Of a DNA stretch of 64,000 bases, positions 25,789 through 34,429 are shown piece after piece. A program made the translations under genes and the position numbers. Origin of the DNA: Nocardioides sp. YIM 152315. GTDB lineage: Bacteria > Actinomycetota > Actinomycetes > Propionibacteriales > Nocardioidaceae. Within the stretch, counting starts at the first letter, position 1. Each line of letters starts with the position of its first letter. The notes beneath the pieces are model-generated. The model worked only from the letters and a program-made list of their open reading frames with translations, made no database searches and was not told the origin of the DNA. The stretch is from the NCBI RefSeq assembly GCF_029210375.1, contig NZ_JARGER010000042.1:62001-126000 (forward strand). The letters are read 5' to 3'.

Positions 25789-26676
25789 GTGATCGTCTCG
25801 ACCACCGCCCGACGTACCCTCGCCGCCGCGGCCATCGCACCGCTGCTGCTCACCGGCTTCGCCGCCTGCGGCGACGACGGCGACGACTCGGGCTCCGGCG
25901 CCGACTCGGGCGGGAGCGCCGCCGGCTCGCTCATCCTCGCGGACCTCTCGGAGGGCGAGGAGGTCGCGCCCGACGAGTTCGTCGACACGGTCGCGGCGGG
26001 ACTCGAGGAGTCCACGACCGCCCACATGGAGATGACGATGTCGATGGGCGAGCAGTTCTCGGCGGAGTCCGAGGGCGACCTCGACTACACGTCCGACCCG
26101 CCGTCCATGCAGATGTCGATGGACATCCCCGGCGTCGGCGACATGGAGATGGTCATGGTCGACGGGGTCATCTACATGAAGTCCGCGGCGATGAGCGGCG
26201 ACAAGTACTGGAAGATCGACCTCTCCGACCCCGACAGCCCCCTGGGGAAGATGGGCTTCGACAAGCTGCTCGAGCAGTCCGACCCGGTCGGCGCGCTCGA
26301 GTCCATGAAGGACGGCATCGACACGGTCACCTTCGAGGGCAGCGAGGACGTCGACGGCCGCGAGCTCGACCACTACGAGCTGACGATCGACATGCAGAGC
26401 GCGATGGACACGCTGGGTGGCGACCTGCCGAGCGAGGCGACGAAGGCCATGCCCGAGTCGGTCACCTACGACCTGTGGCTGGACGACGAGGACCGGTTCG
26501 CGCAGATGCAGATGGAGACGCCGGTCATGGACCAGACCATGGACATGGAGATGTCCCTCGACGACTGGGGTCAGGACGTCTCCGTCGAGGCGCCGCCCGC
26601 CGACGAGATCACGGACATGCCCGACCTCGGCCAGATGATGGGCGGTACGTCGAGCGGCAGCGCGCTGGCGGGGTAG
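25789..26676 (+). CDS. secreted lipoprotein, LppX/LprG-like
   Basis: 295 residues from GTG 25789 with AGGAAGG upstream. The signal peptide ends in the lipobox FAAC near residue 23, followed by an acidic Ser/Gly linker. The mature domain has many MxM strands (EMTMSMGE, MQMSMDIPG), as in LppX/LprAFG-type lipid-binding lipoproteins (DELTVDTVAAGLEE-like start, DGVIYMKS, YDLWLDDEDRF). A cell-envelope lipid-carrier or Met-rich metal-binding role is possible. Met is unusually frequent, above 8%. Confidence 0.72.
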   Translation: MIVSTTARRTLAAAAIAPLLLTGFAACGDDGDDSGSGADSGGSAAGSLILADLSEGEEVAPDEFVDTVAAGLEESTTAHMEMTMSMGEQFSAESEGDLDYTSDPPSMQMSMDIPGVGDMEMVMVDGVIYMKSAAMSGDKYWKIDLSDPDSPLGKMGFDKLLEQSDPVGALESMKDGIDTVTFEGSEDVDGRELDHYELTIDMQSAMDTLGGDLPSEATKAMPESVTYDLWLDDEDRFAQMQMETPVMDQTMDMEMSLDDWGQDVSVEAPPADEITDMPDLGQMMGGTSSGSALAG

Positions 26677-26691
26677 CGGCTGCCTCCCGGC

Positions 26692-27414
26692 TCACCGCCC
26701 GCGCATCTGCGAGCGCATGCCCTTCATGTTGGTCGGCACCGGGCCCTTGGGCAGCGGGATGTTGGACCGGTTGGCGTCGAGCGCCTTGAGCCGGTAGAGC
26801 ACGTCGGTCATCTCGGCGGGCTTCACCTGGCGGCCGAGCTTCTGCACGTGGCGCGTCAGCTTGGGCAGCGGCACCTCGCCCTCGCCGTTCCCGCAGATCA
26901 CCTCGTGGATCGGCACGTCGGCGGCGACCCGCTCGTGCTTGCGACGCTCGCTCAGCATCAGCTGGCGCAGCCGGCTGGCGTTGCCCTCGCCGACGAGCAC
27001 GATGCCTGGAGGCCCGACCACGCGGTGCACGACGTCCTGCTGCTTGGTGAAGCCGATGACCGGCTCGGTCTTCCAGCTGCGGCCGCGGAGCATCCGCAGC
27101 GCCGCGGCGGCGGCGCCGGGCTGGCCCTCCATCTGGGAGTACGCCGCCTTCTGCGCGCGCCGGCCGAAGATGATCATCGCGAGCAGGGCCCCGAGCAGCA
27201 CCGCGCCGACGACCGTGATGATGATGCCGAGCACGCCGCTGGTCGGCAGCAGCAGCCAGAAGATCGCGAAGCCGACCGCCGCGCCGAGGACGAACGACCC
27301 CAGGATCCACAGGCCCAGGCGCGGGTCGGACCGCTTGGCCATCCGGTAGGTCTCGACGAACTGCGCGCGCCGGCTCATCTTGTCCGCGTCGCCGGGCTTC
27401 GGGTCCTTCGCCAT
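26692..27414 (-). CDS. DUF4191 membrane protein
   Basis: 240 residues. After a charged N-terminus (MAKDPKPGDADKMSRRAQ) come two transmembrane helices at about residues 33-55 and 60-83, then a conserved cytoplasmic domain with SWKTEPVIGFTKQQDVVHRV and GPPGIVLVGEG. This is the DUF4191 family, regularly next to lipA in actinobacteria. Its function is unknown. It lies 45 bases downstream of lipA on the same strand. Confidence 0.87.
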   Translation of the reverse strand: MAKDPKPGDADKMSRRAQFVETYRMAKRSDPRLGLWILGSFVLGAAVGFAIFWLLLPTSGVLGIIITVVGAVLLGALLAMIIFGRRAQKAAYSQMEGQPGAAAAALRMLRGRSWKTEPVIGFTKQQDVVHRVVGPPGIVLVGEGNASRLRQLMLSERRKHERVAADVPIHEVICGNGEGEVPLPKLTRHVQKLGRQVKPAEMTDVLYRLKALDANRSNIPLPKGPVPTNMKGMRSQMRGR

Positions 27415-27459
27415 CGTGGGGTGCGCCTCGTTCTTCGGTGTCGGATTCGGGGGTGTGGA

Positions 27460-28398
27460 TCAGGCGGTGGCGGCGCCCGCGCGGGCGTCCATCGCCTGAC
27501 GGTACAGCCGACCGGCGCGGTACGACGAACGGACGAGCGGTCCGGAGAGCACGCCCGCGAAGCCGATCTGGTCGGCCTCGTCCTTGAGCTCCACGAACTC
27601 CTCGGGCTTCACCCAGCGCTCCACCGGGTGGTGCCGCACCGACGGGCGGAGGTACTGGGTGATGGTGACGAGCTCGCAACCCGCGTCGTACAGGTCGCGC
27701 AGCGCCTGGGAGACCTCCTCGCGGGTCTCGCCCATGCCCAGGATCAGGTTGGACTTGGTCACCAGCCCGAACTCGCGGGCCCGGGTCAGGACGTCGAGCG
27801 ACCGCTCGTAGCGGAACGCCGGCCGGATCCGCTTGAAGATCCGGGGCACGGTCTCGACGTTGTGGGCGAGCACCTCGGGCCACGACTCGAAGACCTCGCG
27901 CAGCAATTCGGGCTTGCCGTTGAAGTCGGGGATCAGGTTTTCGACGCCCGTCTCCGGGTTCAGCTCGTGGATCGCGCGCACCGTCTCGGCGTACAGCCAC
28001 GCGCCGCCGTCCTCGAGGTCGTCGCGCGCGACGCCGGTGATGGTCGCGTAGCGCAGCCCCATGGTCTGCACCGACTCGGCGACCCGGCGCGGCTCGTCGC
28101 GGTCGAGCGGCTGCGGCCTGCCGGTGTCGATCTGGCAGAAGTCGCAGCGGCGCGTGCACTGGTCGCCGCCGATGAGGAACGTCGCTTCCCGGTCCTCCCA
28201 GCACTCGAAGATGTTGGGACAGCCGGCTTCCTGGCACACGGTGTGCAGACCCTCGGACTTCACGAGACTCTGCAGGTGCTTGTACTCCGGACCCATCTTC
28301 GCGCGGGTCTTGATCCACTCCGGCTTGCGCTCGATCGGGGTCTCCGCGTTGCGCACCTCGAGCCGGAGGAGCTTGCGTCCTTCTGGGGCTAGCGTCAC
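27460..28398 (-). CDS. lipA: lipoyl synthase
   Basis: 312 residues from GTG 28398, with TACAGT eight bases upstream (possibly leaderless). The auxiliary cluster motif CQEAGCPNIFEC near residue 55 and the radical-SAM motif CTRRCDFC near 85 are complete, and the C-terminal RSSYRAG Ser-bearing motif is present. LipA inserts two sulfurs into octanoylated proteins such as SucB encoded downstream in this window. It works with lipB, 2 kb upstream, from which it is separated by a two-gene ABC exporter. Confidence 0.96.
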   Translation of the reverse strand: MTLAPEGRKLLRLEVRNAETPIERKPEWIKTRAKMGPEYKHLQSLVKSEGLHTVCQEAGCPNIFECWEDREATFLIGGDQCTRRCDFCQIDTGRPQPLDRDEPRRVAESVQTMGLRYATITGVARDDLEDGGAWLYAETVRAIHELNPETGVENLIPDFNGKPELLREVFESWPEVLAHNVETVPRIFKRIRPAFRYERSLDVLTRAREFGLVTKSNLILGMGETREEVSQALRDLYDAGCELVTITQYLRPSVRHHPVERWVKPEEFVELKDEADQIGFAGVLSGPLVRSSYRAGRLYRQAMDARAGAATA

Positions 28399-28442
28399 GT
28401 GGACCAACTGTACGCGCGCGGGGTTGCCGGACCCAGCCGGGA

Positions 28443-29368
28443 TCAGGGCACGTCGCGGAGCCGGAACGACACCACCGAGGCCCCGACGGTCGCGACCAGG
28501 GCGACCCCGTAGTAGCCGATCCCGTGCCAGATCGGAAGGTCGCGCTCGGCGTAGTCGTTCCCGGCCTGCTCGTAGTACGTCGTGCCGTCCTTGACGATCG
28601 CGGCGACGTTCTTCTGCGGCTGCCACTGCTCGCCGATCCCCAGCACCGCGAGCACGATGCCGCCGGCCACGGACACACCGAAGAGCACCCCGACGGTCGC
28701 CACGGTGCTGCGGCCGAGCATGGTGAGCGCGTAGCCGCCGAGCGCCGCGGCGGCGGCGAACCCGGCCCCGCGCAGCCCGTAGAGCAGCGAGTCGGCCAGC
28801 GACCCGTCGAGCACCGGCAGGTCCCGGGCCTGCATGACGGCCCACAGTCCCAGCCAGTACGCCGTGCTCACGACGGCCGCGAGCGCGAAGGCCACGCCGG
28901 TGACCGCCAGCGCCTTCGCCGCCCAGAGCCGGCGGCGCCGCGACTCGAAGAGCAGCTGGTTGCTCATCGAGCCGCTGTTCCAGTCGTGGCCGACGAACGT
29001 CGTGCCGGCGAGCAGGAGCAGCGCGGTGAGGACCGCCACCACGCCCATCCCGGAGCCGCCGTTGCGCTCGCTCGCGAGACTGAGGGGCTGGCGGTAGGGC
29101 TGCCACCCGGACATGTTCCGGGTGCAGCGGGCCCGGATCCGCTCCGGGTCCTTCGTGCGGACGCCCCACTGCCGCGGATGCTCGACGCAGTCGGCGATCT
29201 GGTCCTCGACCTGCGAGTGGAACTCGGTGAGCTGCGCCTCCGAGAGAGGACGGGTCGACCACACCCGGGCGACGCCGATCAGGACCGGGATCACGATCGC
29301 GAGCACGAGCAGGGCGATCACGGCACGCCGCCAGCGCATCCGGGTCAGCTCGACCCGCGCCAGGGCGA

Positions 29369-29372
<4 letters not shown>
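28443..29372 (-). CDS. ABC-2 type exporter permease
   Basis: 309 residues from ATG 29372 (MIALARVELTRMRWRR), overlapping the ATPase stop by four bases. There are six predicted helices: one near 20, a large extracytoplasmic loop (about 45-110) with two Cys, then AVLTALLLLAGTTFVG and four more. It pairs with the adjacent ATPase as an export system. The substrate is not indicated; the unit lies between lipA and lipB. Confidence 0.82.
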
Positions 29373-30292
<920 letters not shown>

Positions 30293-30299
30293 CCGCCAG

Positions 30300-30305
30300 A
30301 CCTTA
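30300..30305 (-). promoter_or_regulatory. -10 element of the ABC exporter operon
   Basis: Minus-strand TAAGGT, seven bases before GTG 30292. Its first two bases are also the outer edge of the inverted-repeat element beginning at 30304. Confidence 0.5.
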
Positions 30306-30467
30306 GGGCGTGGCTCCCAATTCTGGCCTGCTACGCGCCGTCCATCACGCACCCTCGCTGCGTTGCCGTCGCTCGAAAGACGATTTGGGTATGCCTTCGC
30401 TCCGGCGCCTTGCGAGAGCACGCGCTGGACGACGCTCGCGACGGCCCCAATTGGGAGCCAGACCCTA
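30304..30467. repeat. MITE-like inverted-repeat element, 164 bp
   Basis: Terminal inverted repeats with a perfect 12-bp core, TGGCTCCCAATT (30311-30322) and AATTGGGAGCCA (30449-30460), extended by TAGGG/CCCTA outside and GGCC/GGCC inside with two mismatched bases at each joint, about 25 bp per arm. The 110-bp interior also folds (CGCCGTCCA with TGGACGACG). The element fills the whole gap between the exporter operon start and the lipB stop codon, and contains that stop. Confidence 0.68.
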
Positions 30468-31181
30468 GGGGGTCAGGATCTCGATCCGTGGGTGCTTCGC
30501 CGGATCGGGACGCGCGTCGTAGTCGGGCGTCGCGTCGTAGGGCTCCCAGGCGAGCAGCGTGCGCAGGTGGCGCTCGACGTACGGCGTGACCTCGGCGACC
30601 GTGACGTCGCGCTCGAGCTCGCGGCTGAGCGAGGTGACGCCGGCGTCGGAGATACCGCACGGGACGAACCGGTCGTACCACCCGAGGTCGACGTCGCAGT
30701 TGATCGCGAAGCCGTGCATGGTCACGCCGCGACTGACCCGCAGGCCGATGGCGGCGATCTTGCGCTCGGGGCCGCGCGAGTCCGCGCGGAGCCACACGCC
30801 GCTGCGACCGGGCACCCGCGCCGTCGTGACGCCGAGGTCGGCGCACGCCTGGATCAGCGCCTCCTCGACCCGGCGCACGTAGTCGACGACCTTGACGTGG
30901 TCGGGCAGCACGACGATCGGGTAGCCCACCAGCTGCCCCGGGCCGTGGAAGGTGATCTTGCCGCCGCGGTCGACGTCGATGACCGGCGCGCCGCCGGGGT
31001 CGAGCGGCCGCTCGTGCGGCTCGGTGCGCTTGCCCGCCGTGAACACGGGCGGGTGCTCCAGCAGCAGGACGGTGTCGCCCTGAGCGCCCTCGGCCACCCG
31101 CTGGTGCACCTGGCGCTGCAGGTCCCACGCGGCCAGGTAGTCGACGGTGCCGACGTCTTCGAGCTTCAGGCGGTCAGTCAC
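30465..31181 (-). CDS. lipB: octanoyl-[ACP]:protein N-octanoyltransferase
   Basis: 238 residues from GTG 31181, supported by TACGCT six bases upstream. Family motifs: GDTVLLLEHPPVFTAGKRTE near 45, GGKITFHGPGQLVGYPIV near 75 (RGGxxTxHGPGQ-type with the substrate-binding His), KIAAIGLRVSRGVTMHGFA with the catalytic Lys near 145, and FVPCGISDAGVTSL with the catalytic Cys near 177. It transfers octanoate from ACP to lipoyl domains, the step before LipA. The stop codon lies inside the right arm of the inverted-repeat element. Confidence 0.95.
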   Translation of the reverse strand: MTDRLKLEDVGTVDYLAAWDLQRQVHQRVAEGAQGDTVLLLEHPPVFTAGKRTEPHERPLDPGGAPVIDVDRGGKITFHGPGQLVGYPIVVLPDHVKVVDYVRRVEEALIQACADLGVTTARVPGRSGVWLRADSRGPERKIAAIGLRVSRGVTMHGFAINCDVDLGWYDRFVPCGISDAGVTSLSRELERDVTVAEVTPYVERHLRTLLAWEPYDATPDYDARPDPAKHPRIEILTP

Positions 31182-31187
31182 GCGTCG

Positions 31188-31193
31188 AGCGTA
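31188..31193 (-). promoter_or_regulatory. -10 element of leaderless lipB
   Basis: Minus-strand TACGCT, six bases before GTG 31181. Confidence 0.55.
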
Positions 31194-31248
31194 CTGCGGC
31201 TGTGGAGAGCCGCCGCCGGCGGACGCGAACGAGGGTAGGAGTGGAGCC

Positions 31249-31716
31249 ATGAACCCGCTGCACCTGCTCCTGCCGGTCCTGCTGGCCGCGCCGACCCCAC
31301 AGCCGGAGACAGCGGCCGCGACGGTGCTGCACGCATGGGACGAGCGGCGCGCGGAGGCCTGGGCCGCGGGTGACGTGGCGGCTCTCCGCTCGCTCTATGC
31401 CCCGGGGTCGGCCGCGGGACGCGCCGACGCGCGAATGCTGCACGAATGGCTGGCGCGCGGGCTGCGCGTCGAGGGGATGCAGATGCAGCTGCTGCGCGTC
31501 GACGTACGCCGCGGCGGCGACCGCCGGCTCGTGGTGCTGGTCGCGGACCGTCTCGTCGGGCCCGTCGCCGTCGGCCCCGGGGTGCGGGTGCCGCTGCCGC
31601 GCGACGAGGTGTCGACGCGGCGGCTGGTGCTGGTGCGGGCGGCTCGGCGGTGGCGCGTCGCTCAGGCGAGCCCCGCGCGGACGACCTCGTGGACCGTGCG
31701 GTCGCGGAAGGAGTAG
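31249..31716 (+). CDS. secreted hypothetical protein, NTF2/SnoaL-like
   Basis: 155 residues from ATG 31249, preceded by GGAGTGGAG. A short signal peptide (MNPLHLLLPVLLAAP) precedes a compact domain with DERRAEAWAAGDVAALRSLY, the helix pattern of NTF2/SnoaL-like folds, and a beta-rich end. No catalytic residues can be assigned. It converges on the epimerase gene and overlaps its 3' end by 55 bases, which is unusual in this window but leaves both frames intact. Confidence 0.65.
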   Translation: MNPLHLLLPVLLAAPTPQPETAAATVLHAWDERRAEAWAAGDVAALRSLYAPGSAAGRADARMLHEWLARGLRVEGMQMQLLRVDVRRGGDRRLVVLVADRLVGPVAVGPGVRVPLPRDEVSTRRLVLVRAARRWRVAQASPARTTSWTVRSRKE

Positions 31717-32561
31717 TCCGCCGCCTCCAGGACGGTCGGCCGGGTGTCGATCGAGCCGAGCGCCTCGGGGGCGAGCCGGCCGGCCCCGAGCCGGACCGCG
31801 AACGCGGGCGCGACCAGGAAGGTACGACGGTGCAGGGCGCGCGCGAGCGCCTCGGTGAACTCCGCGTTCGTGGGCGTCCGGGGCGCGCAGAGGTTGACCG
31901 GGCCGCTGAGGTCGTCGCGCTCGACGAGGTGCGCGACCCCACCGACCCAGTCCCGCAGGCTCACCATCGGCATCCGCTGCCGGCCGTCGCCGACGCGCGC
32001 GCCGAGCCCGGCCAACGTGGCCAGCCGCAGCTGCTTGAGCGGCGCGGCGCGCCCGTCGATCACCGGGGCGGTGCGCAGGTGGCAGACCCGCGCTCCCGCC
32101 TCGACGGCCGGCGCCGCCGCGTCGTGCCACGCCCGGCACACGGTGGTCATGAAGGTCTCGCCGCGACTCTCGGACCGCTCGGTGACGGGTTCGCCGCCGT
32201 GGTCGCCGTACCAGCCGACGGCGTTGCCGGCGAGGAACGCCGGCCGGCGCTCACTCGCCGCGATCGCCTCGGCCAGCACCCGGGTGGTGGTGACCCGGCT
32301 CTCCCGCAGGCTGCGCGCCCAGCGCCCCGAGTGCGGATTGCCGAACGTGGGCGAGCCCGCCACGTTGACCACGACGTCCGCGGCCTCGATCACCTCGCGG
32401 TCGAAGGTGCCGGCGTACGGGTCCCACGTCGACTCGTCCGGAGCCGACGTCGGCCGCCTGGTCAGCGCGACCACCGCATGACCCCGGTCGACGAGCCCCT
32501 CGCTCAGGTGCCGCCCGAGGAAGCCGGAGGCGCCCGCGATCACGACGGACCGTCCGCTCAT
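31662..32561 (-). CDS. TIGR01777-type NAD(P)-dependent epimerase (SDR family)
   Basis: 299 residues from ATG 32561 (MSGRSVVIAGASGFLGRHLS). The Rossmann motif GASGFLGRHL, the DVVVNVAGSP segment near 75, GNAVGWYGDHGG near 120 (Tyr position of the family), QRMPMVSLRDWVGGVAHLVE and the C-terminal DUF1731-like region place it in the TIGR01777/YfcH group. The substrate is unknown. The 3' end overlaps the convergent gene, and it starts 14 bases after sucB ends. Confidence 0.85.
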   Translation of the reverse strand: MSGRSVVIAGASGFLGRHLSEGLVDRGHAVVALTRRPTSAPDESTWDPYAGTFDREVIEAADVVVNVAGSPTFGNPHSGRWARSLRESRVTTTRVLAEAIAASERRPAFLAGNAVGWYGDHGGEPVTERSESRGETFMTTVCRAWHDAAAPAVEAGARVCHLRTAPVIDGRAAPLKQLRLATLAGLGARVGDGRQRMPMVSLRDWVGGVAHLVERDDLSGPVNLCAPRTPTNAEFTEALARALHRRTFLVAPAFAVRLGAGRLAPEALGSIDTRPTVLEAADYSFRDRTVHEVVRAGLA

Positions 32562-32574
32562 CGCGGGCCCTCGC

Positions 32575-34353
32575 TCAGATCTCGAACTGGCCGGCCTCGA
32601 GACGCTGCTTGACCTCCCGCAGGAACCGGCCCGCGTCGGCACCGTCGATCAGCTGGTGGTCGTAGGTCAGCGACAGGTAGACCATGTAGCGCACGGCGAT
32701 GGTCTCGCCGAGGTTCGGGTCGTCGATGACCACCGGGCGCTTCACGACGGCGCCGGGGCCGAGGATCGCCACCTGGGGCTTGTTGATGATCGGGGTGTCG
32801 AAGAGCGCCCCGAAGCTGCCCAGGTTGGTGATCGTGAAGGTGCCGCCGGAGAGCTCGTCGGGGCCGATCTTGTTGGAGCGGGTGCGCTCGGCGACGTCGG
32901 CGATCTTCTTCGCGAGACCCGCCACCGACAGGTCGCCGGCGTCCTTGACCACCGGGGTCAGCAGGCCCTTCTCGGTGTCGACGGCGAACGCGACGTGCTC
33001 ACGGTCGAAGTAGGTGACCTCGCCCGCCTCCATGTCGATGGTCGCGTTGAGCGCGGGGTGCTGCTTGAGCGCGTCGATCGCCGCCTTGGCGAAGAACGGC
33101 AGATAGGTGAGCTTCGCACCCTCGCGGGCCAGGAAGTCGTCCTTCACGGCCTCGCGCAGCCGGGCGATCTTGGTGACGTCGACCTCGACGACCTGGGTCA
33201 GCTGGGCCGAGGTCTGCAGCGACTCGCGCATCCGCTGGGCGATGATCTTGCGCAGCCGAGACACCTTCTCGGTCTTGCCGCGCAGCGGCGACGGCGACAC
33301 CGGGACCGCCGCCGCAGGGGCAGCCGGTGCGGCAGCGGCGGCCGCAGAGGCCGCGGCCGGGGCAGCCGGGGGCGCCTGGCGGGCGTCGAGGACGTCCTGC
33401 TTGCGGATCCGACCACCGACACCGGTGCCCCGGACGGACGCCAGGTCGACACCGTGCTGCGCCGCGAGCTTGCGCACCAGCGGGGTCACGTAGCCCGGAC
33501 CGCCCGCGTCGCCGGAGTCGCTGGCCGCCGGCGCGGAAGGCTTCGGCGCCTCGTGCTTCGGCTCCTCCCGGGCCGGCTCCGGCTCGGGCTGCTTCCCGGG
33601 CTCCGGCTCCTTCTCGGGCTCGGGCTCCTTCTCGGGCTCGGGCTCCTTCTCGGGCTCGGGCTCCGGCTGCTTCTCCTCGGCCGGCTCGTCGCCCTGGGCC
33701 GGCGCGGCGGAGGCGTCGCCGATCACGGCCAGCTCGGCGCCGACCTCGACGGTCTCGTCCTCCTGGACCTTGACCTCGAGCAGCGTCCCGGCCACCGGAG
33801 AGGGGATCTCGGTGTCGACCTTGTCGGTGGAGACCTCCAGCAGCGGCTCGTCGACCGCGACCTCGTCGCCGACCGACTTCAGCCAGCGGGTGACCGTGCC
33901 CTCGGTCACCGACTCGCCCAGCGCGGGCAGGGTGATGGACGTCCCGCCACCGCCGCCGGACGGCTTCGTCTCCGCCGCGGGCTTCTCGGCCTCCTCGGCC
34001 GCGGGTGCGGGCTCCTCGGCGGCCTCCGGCTCCTGGGCCTCCTGCTGCTCCGGCTCCGGCTGCGACTCCGGCTGCGCCGGCTCGCCGCCACCGCCGGACT
34101 CCCCGGTCGACTCGCCCTCGTCACCGATCACGGCGAGGACCGCGCCGACCTCGACGGTGTCGTCCTCGTTGGCCTTGATCTCGAGCAGCGTGCCCGCCAC
34201 GGGCGAGGGGATCTCGGTGTCGACCTTGTCGGTGGAGACCTCCAGCAGCGGCTCGTCGACCGCCACCGTGTCGCCGACCTGCTTGAGCCAGCGGGTGACG
34301 GTGCCTTCGGTGACGGACTCGCCGAGTGCCGGGAGGTTGACTTCGGTGGCCAT
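32575..34353 (-). CDS. sucB: 2-oxoglutarate dehydrogenase E2, dihydrolipoamide succinyltransferase
   Basis: 592 residues. Two lipoyl domains (about 1-78 and 138-215), each with the lipoylated Lys in EVSTDKVDTEIPSP, are joined by acidic Pro/Glu linkers. An E3-binding domain follows near 290-330 (YVTPLVRKLAAQHGVDLASV), then the acyltransferase domain (about 360-592) with the catalytic His in DHQLIDGADAGRF. This is the actinobacterial two-lipoyl SucB/DlaT, which transfers acyl groups to CoA in the oxoglutarate (and possibly pyruvate) dehydrogenase complex. lpdA (E3) is 76 bases upstream in the same direction. The second linker carries a PEPEKE repeat. Confidence 0.95.
   Translation of the reverse strand: MATEVNLPALGESVTEGTVTRWLKQVGDTVAVDEPLLEVSTDKVDTEIPSPVAGTLLEIKANEDDTVEVGAVLAVIGDEGESTGESGGGGEPAQPESQPEPEQQEAQEPEAAEEPAPAAEEAEKPAAETKPSGGGGGTSITLPALGESVTEGTVTRWLKSVGDEVAVDEPLLEVSTDKVDTEIPSPVAGTLLEVKVQEDETVEVGAELAVIGDASAAPAQGDEPAEEKQPEPEPEKEPEPEKEPEPEKEPEPGKQPEPEPAREEPKHEAPKPSAPAASDSGDAGGPGYVTPLVRKLAAQHGVDLASVRGTGVGGRIRKQDVLDARQAPPAAPAAASAAAAAAPAAPAAAVPVSPSPLRGKTEKVSRLRKIIAQRMRESLQTSAQLTQVVEVDVTKIARLREAVKDDFLAREGAKLTYLPFFAKAAIDALKQHPALNATIDMEAGEVTYFDREHVAFAVDTEKGLLTPVVKDAGDLSVAGLAKKIADVAERTRSNKIGPDELSGGTFTITNLGSFGALFDTPIINKPQVAILGPGAVVKRPVVIDDPNLGETIAVRYMVYLSLTYDHQLIDGADAGRFLREVKQRLEAGQFEI
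33605..33658 (-). repeat. three 18-bp coding tandem repeats in sucB linker
   Basis: GGCTCCTTCTCGGGCTCG three times in a row, encoding repeated PEPEKE blocks in the inter-domain linker of SucB. Copy number can change in frame and alter linker length. Confidence 0.8.
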
Positions 34354-34372
34354 GGACTTCCTTCGCTTCGAG

Positions 34373-34408
34373 TGCTGAGTCTGTTGCTGAGTCTGTTGCT
34401 GAGTCTGT
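34373..34408. repeat. three 12-bp tandem repeats upstream of sucB
   Basis: TGCTGAGTCTGT three times without interruption, 20-55 bases upstream of the sucB ATG, in the lpdA-sucB gap. A partial fourth unit (TGCCGGTCTGGG) follows. Confidence 0.85.
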
Positions 34409-34429
34409 TGCCGGTCTGGGTCTGGTCTA

